From contig JAJRXF010000095.1 in the NCBI GenBank assembly GCA_024276425.1, positions 1 through 64,000 of the forward strand: a stretch of DNA of 64,000 nt. Reading direction: 5' to 3'. This stretch comes from Actinomycetes bacterium (GTDB taxonomy: Bacteria; Actinomycetota; Acidimicrobiia; Acidimicrobiales; SZUA-35). This document shows positions 1 to 7,826 of the stretch, piece after piece. Numbering within the stretch: position 1 is the first letter of the stretch; each line of letters opens with the position of its first letter. A program made the position numbers and the translations under genes. The notes below the pieces were generated by a model. The model ran no database searches. It saw nothing but the letters and a program-made list of their open reading frames with translations, and had not been told where the DNA came from.

Positions 1-33
1 AACCGCGAACGATGTTCTTCTTTTGTTGCTTGG

Positions 34-534
34 CTAACTCTCGCCATCGGCTCGCGCCAGGGTGGCTCGCAGGTGGAACTGCATGGGCTGCCCAACCGCA
101 GCCATATCGAGTTCGTAGCGCAGTTCGTCAGCTTCGAACTCAAGCCTTCTTCGAACTCCAGAAACATCTTTGGCCGTGGCGGTCGTCGCGACCAGGGTGG
201 ACTCGACGACAATCCTTCCCCCCTCATCGTGTCCCTCGACCGAACCCTCATCGATCTCGATGATCCCAGACGGTTGAACAATGACGAATTCGATCGCCTC
301 GCGACCAACCGGGCGAATGTAGCCAGTCTCAGCGTGGAGGGGCATGCCGGTGGCGGCATCCTTGGTCTTTTGCTGATAACTCAAAAATGGCTTGCCCACA
401 TGTCCGATAATCAGTTCCTCGTTGTAGTCGAAGGAGTCAATCGTCGGATACTCACCACTACCGGATCCCTTCCAAGTGCCCAGCATGAAGGCTAGATGGG
501 ATATGTCTGGGTGTAGGGCAGGGGACATGCTCAC
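34..534 (-). CDS. Nitrobindin-like haem-binding beta-barrel protein
   Basis: Predicted cytosolic protein of the nitrobindin / FABP-like (THAP4 C-terminal-like) family, small beta-barrels that bind ferric haem and are linked to NO and peroxynitrite chemistry. The 166-residue length is normal for the family. Visible signatures are the N-terminal GTWKGSGSGEYPTI segment (residues 19-32) and, near the end, FHLRATLAR, where His154 sits at the place of the conserved proximal haem ligand. Met1 and Met3 are both possible starts and no clear ribosome binding site separates them. It is divergent from the MFS gene. NO chemistry would suit the DevR/DevS genes 4 kb away, but that link is inference. Confidence 0.85.
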   Translation of the reverse strand: MSMSPALHPDISHLAFMLGTWKGSGSGEYPTIDSFDYNEELIIGHVGKPFLSYQQKTKDAATGMPLHAETGYIRPVGREAIEFVIVQPSGIIEIDEGSVEGHDEGGRIVVESTLVATTATAKDVSGVRRRLEFEADELRYELDMAAVGQPMQFHLRATLARADGES

Positions 535-622
535 GAGACTATTACAGCACGGCTAACAATACCGACGCGCGAAAGCAACACCTGGCGATCACCGCAAGCG
601 TCCGGTTGTGACCGGAATTAGG

Positions 623-648
623 TTATTATGGGTGTTGACCCACAATAA
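623..648. promoter_or_regulatory. Inverted repeat, candidate operator before the MFS gene
   Basis: The arms TTATTATGGGT (623-633) and ACCCACAATAA (638-648) are complementary at 10 of 11 positions around a 4-nt centre. The site ends 21 nt before the GTG start of the transporter, in the gap shared with the divergent nitrobindin-like gene. That position suits a repressor operator; the cognate regulator is not adjacent and is unknown. Confidence 0.5.
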
Positions 649-669
649 CTTGAAAGTCGGCGTCGCCCC

Positions 670-1818
670 GTGAAGAAAGAACTGCTGCCCTATCAACTCA
701 TCCTGGCCACGGTGACGGTTTCGGTTGGTGGAATTGCCGCCCTGCTGGGCGAACTCCGAGACGAATTTGCCTTCAGCAATGCTGAGGTCGGGCTAATAGT
801 TTCGGCCGGCTTCATCGCCGCATTTATCGCCCAAATTCTCCTGGCTCCCCTGGCCGACCGAGGCCATGCTCGAACGATGGCGGTCACCGGGTTGGCCTTG
901 ACCACACTTGCCCTGGCCACGATGGCCTTCGCCCACTCGATTGAGATCTGGGTCGGAGCACGAGCACTGTTGGGGTTCGCCAGTGGACTCGTCCTCCCCG
1001 GCATGCGACGTGCCGCATCGGTGTTGAATCCAGACAAGGTCGGGGAGAACCTGGGCCACCTCGTCACCGGAGAAATCCTCGGCTTCATGATCGGACCGGT
1101 CATCGCAGCCGGCCTGGCCGGAGTCGGGAACATACGAACACCCTTCGCAGCACTCGCACTAATCAGCGCACTGTTCCTCCCCTTCGCCCACCGCCTTCCA
1201 AGTGACCACGGGTCGCTCGACACGAAACGGTTTCACTCGTTCGATCTGTTAAGAAACCGTCGCCTGAATGGGGCGCTCCTTCTGGTTGGTTCCTACTTCA
1301 TCTTGATCGGCGCCTTCGAATCGGTCATACCAATCATGCTGCGTGACCGGGGGGCAACAACACTGACCACAGGTATCGCCTTCGCCGTCCTTGGCGTGCC
1401 GGTGGCCTTGACCGCTCCCTTTGGCGGACGGCTGGCCGATCGTCTCGGACCACCATTTGTAGCCACCGCGGGAATCGCAGCCATTGCGACCAGTACCGCG
1501 ACCTATGGCTTCATCCCGGGAGTCAACCTGCTCGTGCTCACCATGTTTTTGGCTGGTGCAGCGGACGGAATCGGCTTCACCGCAGCCCAGGCCGCAGTGT
1601 CTCGATCGGTTCCCGAGGCTCGCCAGGCAGGGGCACTTGGCCTTATGGGCGCAACCGAGGTTGGGGCGGCAGGCCTCTCCGCCATCCCATCCGCCGTGGC
1701 CTATGACCGACTCGGAGAGGAACGAGCCTGGCTGCTCATCAGCTTTTCGGCCCTTGCTCTCCTCGCTATTGGCCGAGTGTTTCTGCGCGGCACCTCACCC
1801 TTCGCTCCAAATGGCTAG
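670..1818 (+). CDS. MFS transporter, drug-efflux type
   Basis: Integral membrane permease of the major facilitator superfamily, 382 residues with about 12 hydrophobic segments, near the usual size for 12-TM DHA1-like efflux proteins. The TM2-TM3 loop reads LAPLADRGHART (residues ~58-69), a form of MFS motif A, and a second similar loop, GGRLADRLGPP, occurs near residue 255, as expected from the duplicated 6+6 TM architecture. Start is GTG at 670 with no obvious Shine-Dalgarno sequence. The substrate cannot be read from sequence. An inverted repeat just upstream suggests regulated, perhaps inducible, expression. The next gene (PrsW) is convergent. Confidence 0.82.
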   Translation: MKKELLPYQLILATVTVSVGGIAALLGELRDEFAFSNAEVGLIVSAGFIAAFIAQILLAPLADRGHARTMAVTGLALTTLALATMAFAHSIEIWVGARALLGFASGLVLPGMRRAASVLNPDKVGENLGHLVTGEILGFMIGPVIAAGLAGVGNIRTPFAALALISALFLPFAHRLPSDHGSLDTKRFHSFDLLRNRRLNGALLLVGSYFILIGAFESVIPIMLRDRGATTLTTGIAFAVLGVPVALTAPFGGRLADRLGPPFVATAGIAAIATSTATYGFIPGVNLLVLTMFLAGAADGIGFTAAQAAVSRSVPEARQAGALGLMGATEVGAAGLSAIPSAVAYDRLGEERAWLLISFSALALLAIGRVFLRGTSPFAPNG

Positions 1819-1874
1819 CTACAACCCACGGCAGGACCGTGTAGTCATCAAGCCAGACATGCTTGGGTGCCCAC

Positions 1875-3068
1875 TCACACCGATGAAGCCCGCCTGGCCG
1901 CATCGAGTCGGCCAGCCAACCTCTGCTCTTCTGAGGGGTCCGGGGCCTGGCCTCCTGAGTGAAGAAGGGCGAGCCGAGCCAAGGCCGAGTGCACGCCATC
2001 AAAGTGCCTTCGCTGCGTTCTGCTTAACGATCCCCGGATACGCAGCATGTTGCGCCACTGGCCAAACACCACAGCCTCACCCGGTGTCAGTTGGTAACGA
2101 TGAGCCAGAAATGGAACAAGTGCGGTAAACCTTCGTTGTTCTCGACGGCGAAAGAGCAAAAGGGCCACGGCGACCGAGAAAAAGAGGATCACGAACAACA
2201 ACATGGCAACGACAACGAGGGCAGCCCCCTGATCGCTTTCCTCAGCAAATGTCAGCGAACCATTCCACATTGCGTGCACGAGCACGGCGACGGCATAGCC
2301 CCAAAGAATCGAAGGGAAGACTGACTTGCCCTTGGACACTGCGAGACCGACCGCGATACCGCTCCACACCGTAAACAGCGGATGAGCAAACGGAGTGAGT
2401 ATTGCCCGGACTAGGAAGGTTTGACCAAGAAAACCGGCCTCGGCTGCGGTGGCGAAATAGAGACCATCCTCGATGACCGCGAAGCCAAGTCCAACCCAAC
2501 CAGCATAGACAATCCCGTCCATGACACCATCGAGCTCCTTACGACGAACCGCCCAAACAACGCCAACTGCTTTCATCGCCTCTTCAATGAGAGGAGCCGA
2601 CACCACCGCGGCAATTGTCTCGCTCGAGATCGCCGCAACAATGCTGTTGACTATTCCGGCCACGATGGCAGCGACGGTGACCCCCCAAAGTAGGGCGTGA
2701 ATTCTAGAGGACCAGGGTTCGGGCTCAACCCGATCCAGCCAAACAAGAACGGGGCCCACAATGAGTAGGGGGACAAGCCCAAGTCCTACGGCTATGAGAG
2801 ACAGGTAGGCGAAGTACGCCAACGCCAATGCCGTCGGAACGGAGGCAACCAAGACCGGGACGCTAAGCCAATTCGGCAAGCGAGGCTTCTTCTCAACTGT
2901 CTGACTGGCATTCGCCGTCCACGCCCAACCATCCCACCAGCGCCAGCCAACCTTGTTCCACGGATCCTGATACCAGCCCGCCGGAGTCTGTGAGATCGGA
3001 GTTTGGGCGGGGCCCGAAGCTCCGGACTCCTGAGGCTGGAAGCTGGTCACCGTTGCATTGTCGCTCAC
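1875..3068 (-). CDS. PrsW-family intramembrane metalloprotease with N-terminal DUF2510 domain
   Basis: Polytopic membrane protein of the PrsW/CPBP-related protease group; PrsW of Bacillus cleaves an anti-sigma factor. A DUF2510 module (AGWYQDPWNKVGWRWWDG, about residues 30-47) precedes roughly eight TM segments. The protease motifs are present: EEAMK (EExxK), GLGFAVIEDGLYF, HPLF and HAMWNG. The tail (last ~90 residues) is soluble. I place the start at GTG 3068; an alternative GTG at 3113 adds 15 residues and neither has a strong ribosome binding site. Its substrate is unknown; the only anti-sigma factor in the window (28920-29159) is soluble and distant, so no link is claimed. Confidence 0.8.
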   Translation of the reverse strand: MSDNATVTSFQPQESGASGPAQTPISQTPAGWYQDPWNKVGWRWWDGWAWTANASQTVEKKPRLPNWLSVPVLVASVPTALALAYFAYLSLIAVGLGLVPLLIVGPVLVWLDRVEPEPWSSRIHALLWGVTVAAIVAGIVNSIVAAISSETIAAVVSAPLIEEAMKAVGVVWAVRRKELDGVMDGIVYAGWVGLGFAVIEDGLYFATAAEAGFLGQTFLVRAILTPFAHPLFTVWSGIAVGLAVSKGKSVFPSILWGYAVAVLVHAMWNGSLTFAEESDQGAALVVVAMLLFVILFFSVAVALLLFRRREQRRFTALVPFLAHRYQLTPGEAVVFGQWRNMLRIRGSLSRTQRRHFDGVHSALARLALLHSGGQAPDPSEEQRLAGRLDAARRASSV

Positions 3069-3132
3069 TCCGAATCCAAGCACACGTTTTGAACCAAAGA
3101 TCGCTACACCCACCTCGGCTCGGAGTGATCGC

Positions 3133-3146
3133 GTGACCTTCGCCCC
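3133..3146. promoter_or_regulatory. DevR/DosR-box-like site before the tandem USP gene
   Basis: GTGACCTTCGCCCC matches the mycobacterial DosR core GGGACTWWAGTCCC at the informative G, GAC, TT, G and CCC positions. It ends 35 nt before the ATG at 3182, the same spacing as the site before the PPOX-like gene at 9660, and is almost identical to the site at 37769-37782 before another USP gene. Binding by the nearby DevR-like protein is inferred. Confidence 0.5.
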
Positions 3147-3181
3147 TTCTACGGATCACCGATCGTGTCCATGATGAGGCA

Positions 3182-4159
3182 ATGCCCTGTGCGGAGTCCC
3201 CAGATAACGGCGAGCGCCTAGCACAGGACCGCGTGGTGGTTGGCATCGATGGTTCCGCCGGGTCAGAGGTAGCCATTCGCTGGGCCTTGCGACAGGTCAA
3301 AACCTTCGGGTCCGTTCAACCGGTGGCAGCCTGGAGCATTCCGTGGTGGGCTCTCACCGATGCTGGCACCCAGACTTCGGAAGTCACCCTGGGCGAACCC
3401 AGCCGTCGAGTGGCGGACTCCGACTTTGCTTCCAAAGTCGCCGACGCCGCCAACGGTGCCCTGCAGAAGTTCGCCTGCCAGGACCTTCACCAGGCCAAGA
3501 TCACCCACGGGCTGGCGGGCCCGAGTCTCGTTCAGGCTTCCATGGGTGCCACCATGCTCGTCGTCGGAACACGGGGGCGTGGGGCGGTTAGCGAATCGAT
3601 CCTCGGTTCGGTCAGCTCTTACTGCGCTGCCCTATCCGTCGTACCGGTGGCCATCGTTCCGGGTTCGGCCCCGACCGAGACCCGACTCTCCCGGGCCATT
3701 GTGGGGGTTGACGGTTCATTGGCCAGCGTCCGGGCTCTCGCCTGGGCCATGGACAGGCTTGATTCCGAAATCCAAATCGATGTCGTCCATGTATGGAACT
3801 CGGCTGCCAACACGTCATTGGAGTTCACCGCGCTTCCAGTAGATCTCATCCAGGCGAATGCGGGCCGCCTCCTGAACCGAACGATCGCCTCGGCACGAGA
3901 TCAGGCCCAGACGAGCAGGCGTAGTTTGCAACCACGGCCGGAATATGGCGATCCCCGCACCGTCCTTCAACGGCTCTCTGTTGGAGCTGATCTTTTGGTT
4001 CTGGGAGCCCGAGGTTACTCCATGGTCGCTCCACTTCTACTCGGATCCGTGACCACCGCACTCATCCATCACCCCTTTGTCCCAACCATCATTGTCCCCA
4101 CCGCTCCAGATCTGGTTCAACGCGGGGTAAAGGATTCCGCCGGACTTAGTAGCGTTTGA
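3182..4159 (+). CDS. Universal stress protein, tandem UspA domains
   Basis: Cytosolic ATP-binding stress protein with two UspA domains in 325 residues, the architecture of mycobacterial DosR-regulon USPs such as Rv2623. Domain 1 (~18-160) starts VVVGIDGS and has the ATP-loop pattern G-2x-G-9x-GS in GTRGRGAVSESILGS. Domain 2 (~170-312) starts IVGVDGS and has GARGYSMVAPLLLGS. Both ATP loops are intact, so it is of the ATP-binding class. It lies directly upstream of a DevR/DevS-like pair in the same orientation and has a DevR-box-like site 35 nt before its ATG, suggesting control by that system under hypoxia or NO (inference). Confidence 0.9.
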   Translation: MPCAESPDNGERLAQDRVVVGIDGSAGSEVAIRWALRQVKTFGSVQPVAAWSIPWWALTDAGTQTSEVTLGEPSRRVADSDFASKVADAANGALQKFACQDLHQAKITHGLAGPSLVQASMGATMLVVGTRGRGAVSESILGSVSSYCAALSVVPVAIVPGSAPTETRLSRAIVGVDGSLASVRALAWAMDRLDSEIQIDVVHVWNSAANTSLEFTALPVDLIQANAGRLLNRTIASARDQAQTSRRSLQPRPEYGDPRTVLQRLSVGADLLVLGARGYSMVAPLLLGSVTTALIHHPFVPTIIVPTAPDLVQRGVKDSAGLSSV

Positions 4160-4172
4160 GGACTTCTGGCCC
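4159..4172. promoter_or_regulatory. DevR/DosR-box-like site before devR-like gene
   Basis: AGGACTTCTGGCCC resembles the DosR core GGGACTWWAGTCCC, with GGACT and CCC half-site ends intact. It begins on the last base of the USP stop codon, about 95 nt before the response-regulator ATG, and could support autoregulation. The overlapping palindrome GGCCCTAGAGGGCC (4168-4181) could alternatively be a weak hairpin, but no T-run follows it. Confidence 0.45.
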
Positions 4173-4267
4173 TAGAGGGCCGGTATTGTGTCTAGGAGAG
4201 TATTCGAGAATGGGGGGTCTGCCCGAGCAATCAGGCGGACAAGTAAAGCCAGGGGAACGCAGAGAAT

Positions 4268-4927
4268 ATGGTGACTGATCGACCAATACGGGTGTTTTTG
4301 CTCGATGACCACGAAATTGTGCGTCGGGGAGTAGCTGACCTTGTCGACAGCCAACAAGACATGGAGGTGGTGAGCGAGGCGGGGACCGCGGCGGAGGCCC
4401 TTCGGATCGTCGAGGCCTCCAAGCCAGACGTTGCCGTACTCGATGTTCGACTTGGTGACGGAAATGGCATTGAAGTCTGCCGCGACATCACATCATCGAA
4501 TCCGGAAATTGCTTGCCTAATCTTGACCTCTTTCTCCGACGACCGAGCCCTTGTCGATGCCTCGATGGCTGGTGCCAAAGGATACGTTCTCAAGCAGATT
4601 CGAAGCAACGAATTAGTCGAGTCCATTCGGAGGGTAGCTTCCGGAGCGACCCTCCTAGACAGCGCAACCGTCCGCTTGTGTATGCAACGCCTCAAGAATA
4701 GCGACGAGGGAGTAATCGACACCCTCACCGCGCAAGAACACAAGATCTTCGACCTCATTGGTGAGGGCTATTCCAACCGCCAGATCGCCGACGAATTGTT
4801 CTTGGCCGAAAAGACGGTGAAGAACTATGTCTCTAACATGCTCTCGAAACTTGGAATGAGCCGCCGGACCGAGGCCGCAGCCTTTGCTGCCAGGATCGAC
4901 GAACGTAACCGTAGGAAGTACGAATAG
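4268..4927 (+). CDS. devR: DevR/DosR-like LuxR-family response regulator
   Basis: NarL/LuxR-type response regulator of 219 residues. The receiver (~7-120) has the acidic pair Asp13-Asp14, phosphoacceptor Asp59 (AVLDVRLGDGNG) and a conserved Lys in GAKGYVLK. The C-terminal LuxR HTH (~150-212) contains FLAEKTVKNYVSNMLSKLG followed by MSRRTEAAAFA, nearly the same as the DNA-recognition region of Mycobacterium tuberculosis DosR/DevR. An AGGGGA ribosome binding site precedes the ATG by about 12 nt. The partner kinase begins 9 nt downstream, so the two are co-transcribed. By homology it should activate genes for survival under low oxygen or NO; candidate boxes occur before three USP-type or PPOX genes here. 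Confidence 0.9.
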   Translation: MVTDRPIRVFLLDDHEIVRRGVADLVDSQQDMEVVSEAGTAAEALRIVEASKPDVAVLDVRLGDGNGIEVCRDITSSNPEIACLILTSFSDDRALVDASMAGAKGYVLKQIRSNELVESIRRVASGATLLDSATVRLCMQRLKNSDEGVIDTLTAQEHKIFDLIGEGYSNRQIADELFLAEKTVKNYVSNMLSKLGMSRRTEAAAFAARIDERNRRKYE

Positions 4928-4936
4928 CGGATTACG

Positions 4937-7207
4937 ATGAGCCGGGTGCCGCCCCTTGCCAAGTCACTCGCCGATTCCAATGAGCTGGCAGCCGCGTATC
5001 TAGCCGCCGCCCCCGATGCGATCGTGGCCACCGACGAATTCGGGGTCATCGTTATGGTCAACCGTCAAGCCGAACACCTTTTCGGCTACCAGCGGTGCGA
5101 GCTAATTGGCGAACCAGTCGAAATCCTGGTGCCCACCGAGCACGAAACTGTGCATCGGGCACACCGAACTCGCTATCGAGCCAAGCCAGACGTTCGCCAG
5201 ATGGGGGATCCCGGAAGCCGCGTCTATGGACGTTGCAAGAGCGGCCAAACGGTTCCGATCGAGGTCGCACTCAGCCCCGTCGAGTTTGAGGGAACCCACG
5301 GGGTCATTGCCATCATTCGTGATCTCACGGCTCGAATGGCTCGCCAGTCTCGTCATGAACTCGTCCGACGGAGCCTGGATGCGGTAGAGGACGCTGTCTT
5401 CATTTTCGACCCAGATTCCCTGCGGTTTTCCTATGTCAACGCCGGAGCCGAAGCCCAACTTGGCTACTCACGGGCGGAACTGCTCCGGGATATGACGCCG
5501 CTGCATGTCATGCCGGTCTATGGCGAAGAGATGCTGCGTTCACATATTCGTGATCTGATTGAAGGGCAAAGCGGTTCGATCGCTATCACCACCGAGCATC
5601 GTCGGCGCGACGGGGTTGATGTTCCGGTCGAGATACTTCTTCAATGCCCCCGACTTGATTCAGTGAAGAAGCCGACCATCGTTGCCATCGTTCGTGACAT
5701 CACCGACCGCAAGGCCGCTGAGGACCGGCTGCGAACGAGTGAACGATCATTCCGCACGGCCTTTAACGACGCCCCCGTTGCCATGGTGATCACCCGTGTT
5801 GACGGACCGAACCCTGGTCAAATCGTTGAATCCAACGAGGCCTTTGGGCAGTTGCTGGGCTGGAGCCAAGAACAGTTGGCCAAGATGCGCTTCCTCGACC
5901 TGATCCACCCCGATGACCTGGGTGAAAATCCTGGAGCCGGGAGCACCATGTCGACCCGTTCTCTTGAGTCAGCCGAACAACGTTACCGGCACCGCGATGG
6001 ACACTTTGTTTGGGGTGCCCTCCATACTTCTGAGCTTCACGCCATTGACAATGTGATTCATTCGTTGTCCCATATCGTCGACGTGACCCGTCGGGTCGAA
6101 GCCGAACAGCAGCGTGATCGTAGAGAACGCCTTCTGACCACCTTGGCCGAGATCCGAAAGACTACGCTGCAGGAGACCTCAATCGATGAGGTACTGACGA
6201 TGATCCTGAGCAGTACCTGTCGACTCTTGAACGCCGAACACGCGTTCATCGCCATTCCAAACCACGAGGGTGGCCTCACCTATCGGGCGATGTGTTCGAC
6301 GTTGAGCACCGATGAGTCCGGCAATGCGGTCGCCGATTCAGAGCTGATCAAGGAGGTTCTGCTTCGAGGGCAACCCCAACTCGTTGATCCGGACTCCGTT
6401 TCCGACGCCGGTCACTTCCTGCGGGACACGCCGGGAGTCGGACCTGGGATCATGGTGCCCCTGTTGGCTTCCGGTTCAATCGAAGGGGTGTTGGTCGTTG
6501 CCCGGGTCACCGACGGGCAGTTGTTCTCGAACGAGGAGATGGCGATTGCGGCATCACTTGGCTCGGAAACGGCGGTGACGATCGAACTCGCTCGTGCTCG
6601 GGCCGACCGACGCCACCTTCTTCTGGTCGAGGATCGAGAGCGGATTGCCCGAGACCTTCACGACCTGGTGATCCAACGCCTCTTCGCCGCTGGCATGAGT
6701 CTCAACTCTTCGTTGAACAACCCGAACAAGCTCACCGAGCGAGTAGCGAGCGTTGTCGAAGAGTTGGACACCACCATCGATGTCATCCGCGAAACCATCT
6801 TCAAGCTAACTCAGGCGGACTATTCCCTATCGGGCGAGGTCGGGCGAGTCATTGACCGCTACCGAACCGTTGGGCGAAACGACGTCGAACTCAGCATCTC
6901 TGGCGATCTTGATGGGGTACCCGACAACATTGGTGACCATCTCGTTCCCACGCTCAATGAGTTGCTCTCCAACGTCGAACGACACGCCAACGCGAGCAGG
7001 GCTCGTGCCACAATCGAGATTGACCACATGTTGAGCTTGACCGTCACCGATGACGGCAATGGGATCGACAACGACAAACCCCATGGCTTTGGGATCCGCA
7101 ACATCACCAACCGGGCCGAACATCTGGGCGGATCGGTGAACCTGGGTAGTGGCCCGCAAGGAGCGGGCACCACAGTTGTGTGGACCGTCCCCTTACCCTC
7201 GGGCTAG
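4937..7207 (+). CDS. devS: PAS-PAS-PAS-GAF sensor histidine kinase, DevS-like
   Basis: Soluble sensor kinase of 756 residues, with no TM segment. Order: PAS1 (~17-130), PAS2 (~142-258), PAS3 (~270-390), GAF (~414-555), HisKA_3 dimerisation/phosphotransfer domain (~566-630) and HATPase_c (~670-752). The phosphorylated His is His575 in RERIARDLHDLVIQRLFAAG, a stretch shared with mycobacterial DevS/DosT; the ATP-lid motifs are DDGNGID and GFGIRNI. Mycobacterial DevS senses O2/NO/CO by haem in GAF-A; here PAS modules replace the first GAF, so the ligand is uncertain. It follows the DevR-like gene by 9 nt, its evident cognate partner. Confidence 0.9.
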   Translation: MSRVPPLAKSLADSNELAAAYLAAAPDAIVATDEFGVIVMVNRQAEHLFGYQRCELIGEPVEILVPTEHETVHRAHRTRYRAKPDVRQMGDPGSRVYGRCKSGQTVPIEVALSPVEFEGTHGVIAIIRDLTARMARQSRHELVRRSLDAVEDAVFIFDPDSLRFSYVNAGAEAQLGYSRAELLRDMTPLHVMPVYGEEMLRSHIRDLIEGQSGSIAITTEHRRRDGVDVPVEILLQCPRLDSVKKPTIVAIVRDITDRKAAEDRLRTSERSFRTAFNDAPVAMVITRVDGPNPGQIVESNEAFGQLLGWSQEQLAKMRFLDLIHPDDLGENPGAGSTMSTRSLESAEQRYRHRDGHFVWGALHTSELHAIDNVIHSLSHIVDVTRRVEAEQQRDRRERLLTTLAEIRKTTLQETSIDEVLTMILSSTCRLLNAEHAFIAIPNHEGGLTYRAMCSTLSTDESGNAVADSELIKEVLLRGQPQLVDPDSVSDAGHFLRDTPGVGPGIMVPLLASGSIEGVLVVARVTDGQLFSNEEMAIAASLGSETAVTIELARARADRRHLLLVEDRERIARDLHDLVIQRLFAAGMSLNSSLNNPNKLTERVASVVEELDTTIDVIRETIFKLTQADYSLSGEVGRVIDRYRTVGRNDVELSISGDLDGVPDNIGDHLVPTLNELLSNVERHANASRARATIEIDHMLSLTVTDDGNGIDNDKPHGFGIRNITNRAEHLGGSVNLGSGPQGAGTTVVWTVPLPSG

Positions 7208-7271
7208 GCCCAACGACTGCTCGGAGCAGCAGGAATTCCAGTTTGTGCTCAACGCAACATTGCCAAAGTGG

Positions 7272-7736
7272 CTATGAATCCGAGTCTTCTTCGGTCATAG
7301 GCACCACCACCACGGGGCACTTGGCGTGGTGAACAACATAGGTGCTCACCGAGCCCAGCAGTAGCCCCCGAAATCCCCCGAGACCGCGACTCCCGACCAC
7401 AATCATGTCGGCGTCCTCTGACATCTCAATGAGAATGCGACCAGGGTGCCCATGGCGAACCTCGGTGAGGAGCTTTGGGGCATCGTCACCCATCGGCTGA
7501 CCGTCCGCTCCCACGACAGCCTGAAGAACCTCTTCCACAATCGCATCGGCAGACTGACGAGCCAGGACCTCGTAGTCGGCCGGATTCACATAGGGCGACT
7601 CCATGCCGCCGACGAGATACATGGACCAGGTATGAACTGCGGTGATGGTGTCTTGAGAGTTTGCGTGTTCGATAGCCCAGCCAAGGGCCTCCTTGGCTGA
7701 GGCCGAACCGTCGATTCCTACGATGATTCGTTTCAT
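7272..7736 (-). CDS. Universal stress protein, single UspA domain
   Basis: One-domain ATP-binding UspA protein of 154 residues starting MKRIIVGIDGSASAKEAL. The nucleotide loop GSRGLGGFRGLLLGS matches G-2x-G-9x-GS, and the C-terminal strand CPVVVVP is typical. It converges on the DevS-like kinase gene, leaving 64 nt between them that hold only a short palindrome (CTGCTCGGAGCAG, 7217-7229) without a T-run. A weak DevR-box-like sequence lies on the minus strand at 7787-7800. Its proximity to DevR/DevS suggests membership of the same stress regulon. Confidence 0.9.
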   Translation of the reverse strand: MKRIIVGIDGSASAKEALGWAIEHANSQDTITAVHTWSMYLVGGMESPYVNPADYEVLARQSADAIVEEVLQAVVGADGQPMGDDAPKLLTEVRHGHPGRILIEMSEDADMIVVGSRGLGGFRGLLLGSVSTYVVHHAKCPVVVVPMTEEDSDS

Positions 7737-7826
7737 AAGACAATCGTCAAAGAATCGACCGCCTGTGTCCAGAGCACAACGTCATTGGGGTCAAGTTGAC
7801 GGCGGTTCGACCCTTCGTTTGGGTCC

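Noticed and set aside
1484..2128. 214-codon open frame on the plus strand
   Set aside because: It overlaps the end of the MFS gene and the PrsW tail in other frames and has no recognisable fold.
4168..4181. GGCCCTAGAGGGCC as a rho-independent terminator
   Set aside because: There is no T-run, the loop is only two nt, and the overlapping DevR-box-like reading explains it better.
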